Positions 8,066 through 16,129 of a stretch of 30,226 nt of DNA are shown one piece after another. The stretch is taken from positions 1 to 30,226 of IMG/VR virus record IMGVR_UViG_3300025369_000046; one strand, given 5' to 3'. Position numbers and translations under genes: made by a program. The notes beneath the pieces were generated by a model, which had not been told where the DNA came from, did not search any database, and saw nothing but the letters and a program-made list of their open reading frames with translations. Each line of letters begins with the position of its first letter. Within the stretch, counting starts at the first letter, position 1. The stretch is from a virus.

Positions 8066-11000
8066 CTAAAACGCTCCTAACAATAAATCCGTTGGGGAGA
8101 ACGGATAAGTTGTGGTTACTGTTGGTGTATCTGTTCCCGCCATAATTCTTCCGCTGAACTGTGAACCTGCTGGAACTGATTCAGAGAAAGCAATATAACC
8201 ATCATCATCTACCCTAAAACCATCCCAAGGTAGTGGGGAGTCCCACACTACTGAGGAATAATTTACTGTTTGAACTATACCATTTATAGTGACTAAAAGT
8301 CTCAATGGATTGGTAATAGTTTGTTTGGCACCTTGATAGGTGGGTATAAATCGGTTTTCGACTCCATCAAAGCTATATTGAAGGTTGTCTAATGGGGTGA
8401 CTTGTGTCGTGCTGGTATCTAATGAGCCATCGCCTTTAACAAATTGGGAAGACGTTCCTCCAGAAGTAATATAAGAAGTAGCCGTTAAGTTACCCCTAGA
8501 GTCAATTTTTGCTAATGGCGTACCGCTTGAGTTTTGCCATTCAGTAAGGTTGGCAGTTTGGGAAGCATTTGCTTGAACCACTATTGGGGTAATAGCGGCA
8601 GTTGGGGCAACGACAGAAACAACTGCTGATATTTGAGCGGTTCCGCCAGTACCAGCAACGTTGGTAAATCCTGAACCTACTACGGTAAAGGTGGTAGATG
8701 TTGCGGCAGTCACTATCCAAGTACCATTGTAAGTACCGCCAGTAACACCAGCGATAGTTACTTTTTGCCCGACTTGAATTAACGATGTTCCGCCATAGGT
8801 AAAGACGGCAACTGTGGCAGAGGTATAAGCAGCGGATGAAATAGCAGTTGTAATAGAACCAACTACTGCTGTTGTGTTACCAGCAAATAATTGACCCGCT
8901 GCGTTAAATCCTGAAATGACTGTACCAGAACCGTTTTGGTTTTGAAGCATATCTCCGCTTTGGGCAGAACTTGACCTAAGCGCCATAATTATACTTGTTG
9001 AACCGTTTGGACCAAAATTATTTCTTGCACCATAAGGCGCAGTAGTTCCGCCGTAAATTCCATAAAGAGTTTTTAAGATACCAAACTGGTCAACAGTTAA
9101 TGCGTAAGAAGTTCCTGCTTGCGTAAAGGAAGCCATATTTGCATTAGAGCCATTTGGTATAGTTGCAGTTAATGGCACTACTCCAGTAGCGGTAGGGGCT
9201 ATTGTGTTACCTGCTGTAAAGGTATTCGTTGTAGCCAATTCAGGCACAACGGTTGTATCTACAATCAGGTTACTTGCTGAAGTAGTAAGCCCTGTGCCAA
9301 CATTGAGTGCAATTGTTGACACACCATCGTATGTAATTGGGGCTGTTGCTGTTGCTATACCAGTCGTACCAATTGTGCCTTGGTTACCTTGTATTCCCTG
9401 TGTGCCTTGAAGCCCCTGAAGACCTTGTGTACCTTGGTTTCCTTGAGTACCTTGAATACCTTGTGTACCTTGCGGCCCTTGAATACCCTGCGTACCTTGA
9501 GTACCTTGTACTTGTATTCCTTGCGTACCTTGAACGCCTTGCGTTCCTTGTAAACCTTGTAATCCCTGAGTACCTTGAGTACCAGTAGTTCCTTGTGAAC
9601 CTGTAAATCCTTGTAAACCAATAAGTCCCTGTAGACCTACAAAACCTTGGGTACCAGTAGCGCCTTGAATTCCTGTAAGTCCTTGAGAACCAGTTGTACC
9701 TTGAGCACCATTAGCTCCATTAGTACCTGCAGTTCCCTGTGTACCTGTAAAACCTTGTAGTCCAGTTGTTCCTTGGTTGCCTTGAAGACCTTGTAAACCA
9801 GTAAGGCCCTGTAAACCATTTGTTCCTTGAGTTCCTTGAATACCTGTAGAACCTGTAATTCCTTGCGCGCCTGTCGTTCCCTGCGCTCCTGTAGAACCTG
9901 TTGTTCCAATTGCGCCCTGAGTTCCAACTGCACCTTGAATTCCTGTAGTGCCTTGGATTCCTTGTGCGCCCGTAGCTCCTGTTGAGCCTTGTGTTCCTTG
10001 TGGACCGATACCACCAGTTTGAGCAAAGGTAATAGCATCTGTACCAATGATAATCCAGCCGTTAGATTGGCTACCTACTGAGTTTTCAATCCAGTTAGTA
10101 CTTGATTGCGTTGTACCAGCAACTACATAAAGAAAATCGCCGTACTCGACTTCGCCATTAACAGAGTTGTTGTAATCTGATGCGCGAGTGAGGATATAGG
10201 GAGTTGGACCTGAACCTTGTTGAGTAATTACATAAATACCATTTTGTGTTGTAGTAGTTTGATTCTTAACAAGTACGCGGTCATTAGTAGTAAATGAAAC
10301 ACCATCAACTGAACCACGACCATTGCTAGTAGCAGTAAGAGTTGCGCCTACGCCATAACCACCATCAGCACCTAAAGTACCTGCGGTGTAAGTAGCAGCA
10401 AGATTGGCAGTTGTAGCCATACGAGCAGAAGCGTGTGCGTTGTTAGAAGCTAATGGGCCGACTAATCCCTGAACGCCTTGTGTACCTTGAACGCCAAAAG
10501 AGCCTTGTATTCCTGTATTTCCTTGAATACCCTGAGTGCCTGTACCAGTAATTCCTTGAATACCAGTAGTTCCTTGGGTACCTTGGACGCCTTGCGTTCC
10601 CTGATTTCCCTGCAGACCTTGTAGACCTATTAATCCTTGTAAACCTGTTGTTCCTTGATTACCTTGAATCCCTTGTAAACCTGTTGTTCCTTGATTACCT
10701 TGAATCCCTTGGTTACCTTGAACTCCTTGAGTACCTTGGATACCTTGCGTCCCCTGTAATCCAACAAGACCTTGCGTACCAGTCGCACCCTGCATACCTG
10801 TAGTGCCTTGTGTACCAGTGCTTCCTTGTAAACCTAAGAATCCTTGAGTACCCTGCGCGCCCTGTATACCAGTTGTTCCTTGAGGACCCTGAACTCCTTG
10901 TACTCCCTGCAGACCTTGAATACCCTGGGTACCTTGTGGACCTTGAATGCCCTGAGTTCCCTGAGGTCCTTGAACTCCTTGCGTACCTTGCAAACCACTT

Positions 11001-12454
11001 ACGTTAAATGTCCAAGCAGCAAATGTTCCAGAACCACCAGTTCCAGTTACGTTTACAGTAATGCTTGAATCAGTTGTTAAGGCGGTAATCTGACCAAACA
11101 TAAAGTTAGTTGGCGTGCCTGTGTTAGTAACAACAACATATTGACCAACTGTATAAGCGCCAGAATTTGTAACAGTAAATGCTTTAGAGCCAGTACCAAT
11201 TAAAAATGATGTAGCAGAAGTTACTCCAATAAATGAACGGCCTTGGATACCCTGAGTTCCTTGAACTCCTTGAATACCCTGCGTACCTTGTGGTCCTTGG
11301 ATACCTTGTATACCTGTAGTGCCTTGAGGCCCTTGAATACCTTGTGTACCTTGCACTCCTTGAAGTCCTTGAATGCCTTGAATACCTTGAGTTCCTTGCG
11401 GTCCTTGAATTCCTTGAGTTCCCTGTGGACCTTGTAAGCCTTGAACACCAGCAGTTGAGAATGTCCATTGTGAGTAAGTACCAGAACCACCAGTAAGAAT
11501 AGAGTTAACAGTAATACTGGAATCTAATGTTATTGCGGTGATAATGCCTTCAACCCAGTTTGAAAGCCCTGGGGTGTTAGAGACACGTACTGTTTGACCT
11601 AAACCAAAAGCGCCTGAATTAGTTACGTTAAATGTTAGAGAGCCAGTTGTAACCGCGTTAGGTGTAGGTGAAGTTACTCCTAGATATGAACGGCCTTGAA
11701 TGCCCTGTGTGCCTTGCACACCTTGTGTTCCCTGTGTTCCTTGAACACCTTGCAGCCCTTGAGTACCTTGGGTTCCCTGTGGTCCCTGAACGCCCTGTAT
11801 ACCCTGCGTACCTTGTGGTCCCTGTAAACCTTGCGTGCCCTGAGTTCCCTGTAAACCCTGAGTTCCTTGCACACCTTGTAGCCCTTGTGTGCCTTGCGTA
11901 CCTTGTGGACCTTGGATAATTCCAACGTTAACCCAAGCTCCACCTTCCCATACATACAGGTATGGGTCAACAATATAACCATCACCATTATTACCTGTTG
12001 GATGCGCAGCAACTAAAGCGGCATACGTTGGGTATGAACCAAGGATTACTACAGATGTACCAGCGTTACCTTGTATTGAAAGTCCCTGCGTACCTTGTGT
12101 ACCAGTCTTTCCCTGCGCACCCGTATAACCCTGAACACCATTATGTCCAGAAGAACCTTGTAGGCCATAAAAACCTTGGATACCTTGTAAGCCTTGAGTA
12201 CCTTGTGCTTGGTTAAAACCGCCGCCCTGTAAACCTTGAGAACCTTGTACACCTTGACCTGCGTATTGTCCATGAATACCTTGGGTGCCTTGACCGCCCT
12301 GAACACCCTGTACTCCCTGTATTCCTTGCGTGCTAAATCCAGGAAGTCCGCCTGTTTGTGTTGAAGGGATTACGTTAACAACTACTGGGGCAGGAGTGAC
12401 TACTTGGATAGCGCATTGGCATGGCCAGTTATTACAAGAGTGACAGTAACTCAA
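8066..12454 (-). CDS. Collagen-like tail fibre protein (1462 aa)
   Basis: Long runs of Gly-X-Gln triplets (GTQ, GLQ, GIQ, GVQ, GPQ) are broken by folded inserts. The N-terminus carries CHSCNNWPCQC (C4, C7, C12, C14), a zinc-knuckle-like cluster. One insert (~11930-12060) contains SYPTYAALVAAHP and YLYVWEGGAWVNVG. Two homologous inserts follow: GRSYLGVTS (~11450-11697) and GRSFIGVTS (~11000-11243). A fourth (~10010-10455) contains TLGADGGYGVGATL and DRVLVKNQ. The C-terminal ~400 residues are beta-rich and include QTANLTEWQNSSG, also seen in the protein at 26685-27164. Phage collagen-like proteins form trimeric fibre shafts. The initiator is TTG 12454, two codons after and in frame with the upstream stop, with only a weak GGAAG 10 bases away. 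Confidence 0.85.
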   Translation of the reverse strand: MSYCHSCNNWPCQCAIQVVTPAPVVVNVIPSTQTGGLPGFSTQGIQGVQGVQGGQGTQGIHGQYAGQGVQGSQGLQGGGFNQAQGTQGLQGIQGFYGLQGSSGHNGVQGYTGAQGKTGTQGTQGLSIQGNAGTSVVILGSYPTYAALVAAHPTGNNGDGYIVDPYLYVWEGGAWVNVGIIQGPQGTQGTQGLQGVQGTQGLQGTQGTQGLQGPQGTQGIQGVQGPQGTQGTQGLQGVQGTQGTQGVQGTQGIQGRSYLGVTSPTPNAVTTGSLTFNVTNSGAFGLGQTVRVSNTPGLSNWVEGIITAITLDSSITVNSILTGGSGTYSQWTFSTAGVQGLQGPQGTQGIQGPQGTQGIQGIQGLQGVQGTQGIQGPQGTTGIQGIQGPQGTQGIQGVQGTQGIQGRSFIGVTSATSFLIGTGSKAFTVTNSGAYTVGQYVVVTNTGTPTNFMFGQITALTTDSSITVNVTGTGGSGTFAAWTFNVSGLQGTQGVQGPQGTQGIQGPQGTQGIQGLQGVQGVQGPQGTTGIQGAQGTQGFLGLQGSTGTQGTTGMQGATGTQGLVGLQGTQGIQGTQGVQGNQGIQGNQGTTGLQGIQGNQGTTGLQGLIGLQGLQGNQGTQGVQGTQGTTGIQGITGTGTQGIQGNTGIQGSFGVQGTQGVQGLVGPLASNNAHASARMATTANLAATYTAGTLGADGGYGVGATLTATSNGRGSVDGVSFTTNDRVLVKNQTTTTQNGIYVITQQGSGPTPYILTRASDYNNSVNGEVEYGDFLYVVAGTTQSSTNWIENSVGSQSNGWIIIGTDAITFAQTGGIGPQGTQGSTGATGAQGIQGTTGIQGAVGTQGAIGTTGSTGAQGTTGAQGITGSTGIQGTQGTNGLQGLTGLQGLQGNQGTTGLQGFTGTQGTAGTNGANGAQGTTGSQGLTGIQGATGTQGFVGLQGLIGLQGFTGSQGTTGTQGTQGLQGLQGTQGVQGTQGIQVQGTQGTQGIQGPQGTQGIQGTQGNQGTQGLQGLQGTQGIQGNQGTIGTTGIATATAPITYDGVSTIALNVGTGLTTSASNLIVDTTVVPELATTNTFTAGNTIAPTATGVVPLTATIPNGSNANMASFTQAGTSYALTVDQFGILKTLYGIYGGTTAPYGARNNFGPNGSTSIIMALRSSSAQSGDMLQNQNGSGTVISGFNAAGQLFAGNTTAVVGSITTAISSAAYTSATVAVFTYGGTSLIQVGQKVTIAGVTGGTYNGTWIVTAATSTTFTVVGSGFTNVAGTGGTAQISAVVSVVAPTAAITPIVVQANASQTANLTEWQNSSGTPLAKIDSRGNLTATSYITSGGTSSQFVKGDGSLDTSTTQVTPLDNLQYSFDGVENRFIPTYQGAKQTITNPLRLLVTINGIVQTVNYSSVVWDSPLPWDGFRVDDDGYIAFSESVPAGSQFSGRIMAGTDTPTVTTTYPFSPTDLLLGAF
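10635..10706 (-). repeat. Perfect 36-bp tandem duplication inside the collagen region
   Basis: The 36 bases at 10635-10670 are repeated without a mismatch at 10671-10706, adding 12 codons (four Gly-X-Gln triplets) in frame. Surrounding triplets are similar but not identical at the DNA level, so this looks like a recent slippage or unequal-recombination event that lengthened the fibre shaft. Confidence 0.9.
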
Positions 12455-12457
12455 TTG

Positions 12458-13546
12458 TTACCAGCTTCCGTTTAGCGCACCTGAAGAGTTAGTTACAGCT
12501 TGGGTAACAAAGGTTTGACCCTTAACGTAAGTAACGGCTACTTCGGTGTTTGCAATCTCTGTTGCTAGTAGGTCCCAGAATCCACGTACAGGCAGGTACT
12601 GAGTGCCATCAACATTAAGCGATAGCTGTACCTTACTGAGTGTTGAAGATGTAGATAGGAGGGTAACTGTAAAATTAGCGTATACGGAAGGTGCATTTGG
12701 ATAGGTACGAATCTGCGCAGCCCAGGTAAACAAAGAAGCATCAAATGGGAAATCAAACTCTACAGAGAAGCTGTTTCCTTGGGTAATAACTAAATCGTAG
12801 TTTTGAGCTGTTGAAGGCAATGGGCTACGTCCAGTCAAGTTATTGGTTATGTAAACTCTTTCTGGCTTACGGGCATCGTCAACCTCTTGAGTTACATAGA
12901 CAGGTACGTACTTATTAGTTGTACGTGAAGTACGGATAAGCGTACCCATTTCAATCTTCCATAGACCAACGTTAAGCTGGGCACAGAGGGTCTTATATTG
13001 CTCCCAACGCTGTTGAATAATAGATGTGAGCTGGCGGTAACGCTCAGAGCGAGGAATATTTACTCCATCTGGCGCCTGAATATCGATATCAAAAGCAGAG
13101 TCTGTGGCAAGAGCCCATAGAGCCTCAATGGTTGCAAGGATAGCAACTGGATACTCTTCTACAGGAGGGATACTGGCAATAGTAACTAGAGACCCGTAAG
13201 AATCAACGCGGTTATAGGTATGCTGGTTTACAGCATCGTTAATAAAGTTACAGAGTTCAGAGTCTAGGAAATAACGGTCTTGAAGACCTGTTACTGCAAT
13301 AGTAGAGCCGCTAACAGGGGCGGTTGCAAAGGTAATAATGCCTGTGTCTTCTTCAACTGTATAGCCGTAAGGGTACCCAATAGGATTGCTGTTAATTGTT
13401 ACATAGAGGTTAGCGGTCTCGATAGGCTTAATCCCAGTGGGAAATACGGTGGTAGTTCCGTCACCAGCAGTAGTAAAACTAAAATTCTTTTGTAAATCGC
13501 CTAGTTCTAGACGGACTCTAGAGAGTATGTCAGACAGAACGGCCAC
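12458..13546 (-). CDS. Neck/head-tail connector-like protein with C-terminal Ig-like (BppU-type) domain
   Basis: 362 residues. The N-terminal part opens LSDILSRVRLELGD and contains DRYFLDSELCNFINDAV and RYRQLTSIIQQRWEQYKTLC, helical segments like those of phage head-tail adaptor proteins. A beta-rich insert sits at about residues 25-85. The C-terminal ~100 residues begin YDLVITQGNSFSVEFDF and contain AAQIRTYPNA and GFWDLLATE, matching the Ig-like fold of BppU-type baseplate domains. The start is GTG 13546 with GGGAG five bases upstream. It lies after the capsid genes and before the fibre genes, fitting a connector or fibre-attachment role. The stop TAA (12458-12460) is in frame with the collagen gene. 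Confidence 0.6.
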   Translation of the reverse strand: MAVLSDILSRVRLELGDLQKNFSFTTAGDGTTTVFPTGIKPIETANLYVTINSNPIGYPYGYTVEEDTGIITFATAPVSGSTIAVTGLQDRYFLDSELCNFINDAVNQHTYNRVDSYGSLVTIASIPPVEEYPVAILATIEALWALATDSAFDIDIQAPDGVNIPRSERYRQLTSIIQQRWEQYKTLCAQLNVGLWKIEMGTLIRTSRTTNKYVPVYVTQEVDDARKPERVYITNNLTGRSPLPSTAQNYDLVITQGNSFSVEFDFPFDASLFTWAAQIRTYPNAPSVYANFTVTLLSTSSTLSKVQLSLNVDGTQYLPVRGFWDLLATEIANTEVAVTYVKGQTFVTQAVTNSSGALNGSW

Positions 13547-13615
13547 AGAAACTCCCTACACTTGATAAATCTAATGATGGCGTATTACTTCTTAAAAATC
13601 TCTACAAACGAAGAA

Positions 13616-13633
13616 GGCGCCCCGAAAGGCGCC
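13616..13633 (-). terminator. GC-rich hairpin after the 122-aa gene
   Basis: GGCGCC (13616-13621) pairs with GGCGCC (13628-13633) around a six-base loop that reads TTTCGG on the minus strand. It lies 20 bases past the stop of the 122-residue gene. There is no strong T-run, so it is a candidate terminator, attenuator or mRNA 3'-end stabiliser. Confidence 0.55.
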
Positions 13634-13653
13634 CACTTCTAACAGGTAATCTT

Positions 13654-14022
13654 TTAGATAACGCCTGCTAAGTAACCCTTTTCCTTAAGGTGTTCAGCTA
13701 CATGCTTAGTAACTTTGTATTTAACTCCAGCTTTAAAGCTGTAGTTATTTCCCTTACCAAGAGTCATGTTGTCAATATCTTGAACTACACGGATCTCTAC
13801 AGTAGAGTCATCAGTGCTTCCGACCGTTACAGGGTCATCTACAATAACTGTCTGACGACTAGGCTTAGTAGCGTCAATTACATTTGTCTCTAGGTCAACT
13901 CTTGCTTGAGCTGTTGCCATAGACATTTGATTAGCGGCATCCTGCTGAGCTTCAATAGCTTGTTCTTGTAGCTGCTCGCGGACACGACCTGTTACATCAG
14001 TGGGCTTTGACTTTGTTGCCAT
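13654..14022 (-). CDS. Capsid-adjacent virion protein, unknown function
   Basis: 122 residues. The N-terminal ~50 residues are helical and Gln/Ala-rich. The C-terminal part (from TVEIRVVQDIDNMTLGKG through YSFKAGVKYKVTKHVAEHLKEKGYLAG) is a short beta domain often seen in small proteins encoded directly after a phage major capsid gene. Start ATG 14022 has GGAG 7 bases upstream. It is bracketed by two hairpins with the same loop, so it may be expressed at a level different from the capsid gene. Possible head-completion or decoration protein; this is inferred from position. Confidence 0.6.
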   Translation of the reverse strand: MATKSKPTDVTGRVREQLQEQAIEAQQDAANQMSMATAQARVDLETNVIDATKPSRQTVIVDDPVTVGSTDDSTVEIRVVQDIDNMTLGKGNNYSFKAGVKYKVTKHVAEHLKEKGYLAGVI

Positions 14023-14056
14023 TAGTATTCTCCAATTTAATATCTCGTTAGAATAA

Positions 14057-14078
14057 GGCGGGAGCCGAAACTCCCGCC
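14057..14078 (-). terminator. Perfect 8-bp hairpin after the major capsid gene
   Basis: GGCGGGAG (14057-14064) pairs fully with CTCCCGCC (14071-14078); the minus-strand loop is TTTCGG, the same as in the hairpin near 13.62 kb. The following minus-strand bases TTATTCT are only a partial U-run. It likely limits read-through from the capsid gene or protects its mRNA. Confidence 0.7.
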
Positions 14079-14099
14079 CTTTAAGCTATTTAGTTTTTA

Positions 14100-15173
14100 T
14101 TAGTTGGTCTCGAGGATAACAACAGATTGGTCTGTGATTAGGCCAAGTCCGAAGATTGAGTACCAAGCAAGTGCATGCTCACGACCGAAGTCTAGAATAC
14201 CGCCATCGCGGAGTTCGACTGGAAGAGAGATAGCGTGACCGAATGCGTTATCACCGATCATGATACCTGCATAACGATCTGAAGCACCGTTACCTGTGTA
14301 GGTAGCTGGTGTTGTGTATCCTCCACCAGGTACTACAACTGGTGAAGCTACTGCTGTGTCGGTTGTGTAACCTGAACCAGCACCACCAGTGACCTTAAGG
14401 ACCTGTGTGGTTTCGATGAAGACTACATCGTACAAACGTCCGATTTCACCGAGCATGAAGTTTCCTGGAGCAGCATACTTTGTGACTTCAATGAATTCTG
14501 GGTTGTCACGTAGTGTACGGCTTTGGTGTGGGTGAACGAAGCAGACGTAGGTCTCGCCCAACCTTGGGATGTTCTTGGTTGCGAGGGTCTCTACAGTGTC
14601 CTTGATAACGTGTGGTGTTAGGTATGAAGAACCTGTCATAGACGCACGTGATGTTGCGAAGGTTCCATATCCGTACCAGTTGTTAACTGCTGAAGAGACA
14701 GATGAGCGGTCTTCACCATAAAGAGTAGAAGAAGCTGCGTATAGTGTGTCGCGTGAAAGCTGATCTAGGTAGATAGCCATGTTACGACCGAGAAGACGTG
14801 AGGCTGAAGCCATTACGTCATCGAATGAAGCGTTCAATAGAAGCTCAGAAACAGCAAGAGCATAACCATGCTCTGTTACTGTGATTGAGAACTGTTGAGC
14901 TGTAAGTGCGTTAGTTTGCATACGGACACCTTCAACAAGAGGTGAAGCGAATCCGAGGTTGTTGTAACGCATGAAGTTGATTTGTAGTCCTGGTGCAACA
15001 CCTAGTTCAGTCTTCTTGACTGCAAATTGCTCAAAGCGAAGGATAGGCATAGCCTGGAACAAGATTTCCTTGGACCAGATTGTCTGAATCGCTTGAGTCA
15101 ATTGGGTGTTTGTACCAGAGTACGCTGTTGGGGCTGCGGCTAGATTGCCTGTACCTGTGATACCTGATGCCAT
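14100..15173 (-). CDS. Major capsid protein, N4-gp56 family
   Basis: 357 residues. Family landmarks in order are QAIQTIWSKEILFQAMPILR (27-46), FEQFAVKKTELGVAPG, RYNNLG, LVEGVRMQTNAL, ITVTEHGYALAVSELLL and a long helix with LGRNMAIYLDQLSRDTLY. HPHQSRTLRDNPEF and the late LGEIGRLYDVVF follow, and the protein ends near HALAWYSIFGLGL. The length fits this HK97-fold family. Start ATG 15173 is preceded by AAGGAG at about 10 bases. It follows the scaffold gene and ends before a strong hairpin, as expected for the most abundant virion protein. A Gly-rich insert of about 40 residues (VTGGAGSGY to GASDRYAG) may form a surface loop. Confidence 0.92.
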   Translation of the reverse strand: MASGITGTGNLAAAPTAYSGTNTQLTQAIQTIWSKEILFQAMPILRFEQFAVKKTELGVAPGLQINFMRYNNLGFASPLVEGVRMQTNALTAQQFSITVTEHGYALAVSELLLNASFDDVMASASRLLGRNMAIYLDQLSRDTLYAASSTLYGEDRSSVSSAVNNWYGYGTFATSRASMTGSSYLTPHVIKDTVETLATKNIPRLGETYVCFVHPHQSRTLRDNPEFIEVTKYAAPGNFMLGEIGRLYDVVFIETTQVLKVTGGAGSGYTTDTAVASPVVVPGGGYTTPATYTGNGASDRYAGIMIGDNAFGHAISLPVELRDGGILDFGREHALAWYSIFGLGLITDQSVVILETN

Positions 15174-15214
15174 TTGGCTTTGACTCCTTGATAGTAGTTT
15201 TTAGTTATTAAGTT

Positions 15215-16003
15215 TTATCCCAGAATTCCGCTGGTCTTGCCCTGAGCTTTAGCGCTCAAGATTTGACTGCGGACTTTTGCGTATTCATTCATCGGCATTG
15301 CTGCAATATCTGCAGCAGTAAACTGACGTGATTCCGAATTGATCTCCATTGGTCCAACGCCTGGCAAGGTTGCCCTAACGCCTGGCATATCTCTGCGCTG
15401 TTGCTGTAAAGCAGACTGCGCATCTGACAAAATACTGTTAGATCGCTCAACCAAACTCGCAACACTTTCATTGATTTCTTCAGCAGTATTTCCCTGAACA
15501 TAATCAATTAATTGCGGAATGATATTTTCGCGGTTCTGTTCAACAGCTTGTTGACGGTAAGCCTGCAAATCTGCAAACTTTCTTTCTTGCTCCAGAAGAG
15601 CGAAGGCCGCTTCGCGTTCTTGACGCTCACGAGCCAACTGCTCTCGCAACTCTTCAGCTGTAGCTTTTGCGAAGTCCTTGGCGTCCAAGTTCTCCTCTTG
15701 CTTAGCTTTTTCTTCAGCTGCTCTGGCTTCCGCCTCGGCTGCTTCACGAGTTGCTTTTTCTTCTCGTTCCTTTTTGATAACAGATAGTTCTTCCTTCAAT
15801 CTTTCGATTTCTGGATACAACTTATCCTTCTCTTGCGAACGAACTTTTGCTAGATCATCTTCAGTATAAAACTTAGATGACTTAGCTGAGTCATTCGCAC
15901 CAGGAGTAACAGTAGGCGCGTCAACGCCCGACACATTTACAACTGGAGCTGTATTAGCTTCTGCTTCAAAAGCAGATGCCATTTGTTCTGCAGTATCTGA
16001 CAT
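15215..16003 (-). CDS. Capsid scaffolding protein
   Basis: 262 residues. A disordered, Ala/Val/Thr-rich N-terminus is followed by a long charged coiled coil (about residues 45-165, rich in E, K, R and A). A second helical region and the short C-terminal segment FTAADIAAMPMNEYAKVRSQ follow, the latter typical of phage scaffolds that nucleate capsid assembly. Its position between portal and capsid genes is canonical. Start ATG 16003 has AAAGGA upstream. No protease catalytic motif is visible, so it is probably a dedicated scaffold rather than a protease fusion. Confidence 0.85.
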   Translation of the reverse strand: MSDTAEQMASAFEAEANTAPVVNVSGVDAPTVTPGANDSAKSSKFYTEDDLAKVRSQEKDKLYPEIERLKEELSVIKKEREEKATREAAEAEARAAEEKAKQEENLDAKDFAKATAEELREQLARERQEREAAFALLEQERKFADLQAYRQQAVEQNRENIIPQLIDYVQGNTAEEINESVASLVERSNSILSDAQSALQQQRRDMPGVRATLPGVGPMEINSESRQFTAADIAAMPMNEYAKVRSQILSAKAQGKTSGILG

Positions 16004-16129
16004 GCTTATATCCTTTGATTCTAGGGGTCGTTTTCCAAATGAGCCGAAGCCCGTATCACATGTGACCTAACGGTTGTATTGCAGTATTTATTTTGACAAT
16101 AGATTGCTCAATTGTCTGTATAAATCACT
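16004..16129 (-). promoter_or_regulatory. Intergenic region upstream of scaffold-capsid genes
   Basis: A 126-base gap, one of the longest in the head module. It holds an inverted repeat GACAAT/ATTGTC separated by 10 bases (around 16095-16116). A weak minus-strand promoter-like pair (TTGAGC, 17 bases, AATACT) overlaps it. Either a promoter boosting scaffold and capsid expression or a regulator site is possible; both are inferred. Confidence 0.3.

Noticed and set aside
9337-9588. Leu/Tyr-rich plus-strand open frame opposite the collagen region
   Set aside because: A composition shadow: the repeated Gly-X-Gln triplets keep the complementary frames free of stops. No ribosome site and purely repeat-derived peptide.
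8900-12300. Repeat pattern that superficially resembles a CRISPR array
   Set aside because: The units are 9 bases with variable positions and no unique spacers; they encode collagen triplets in one frame.
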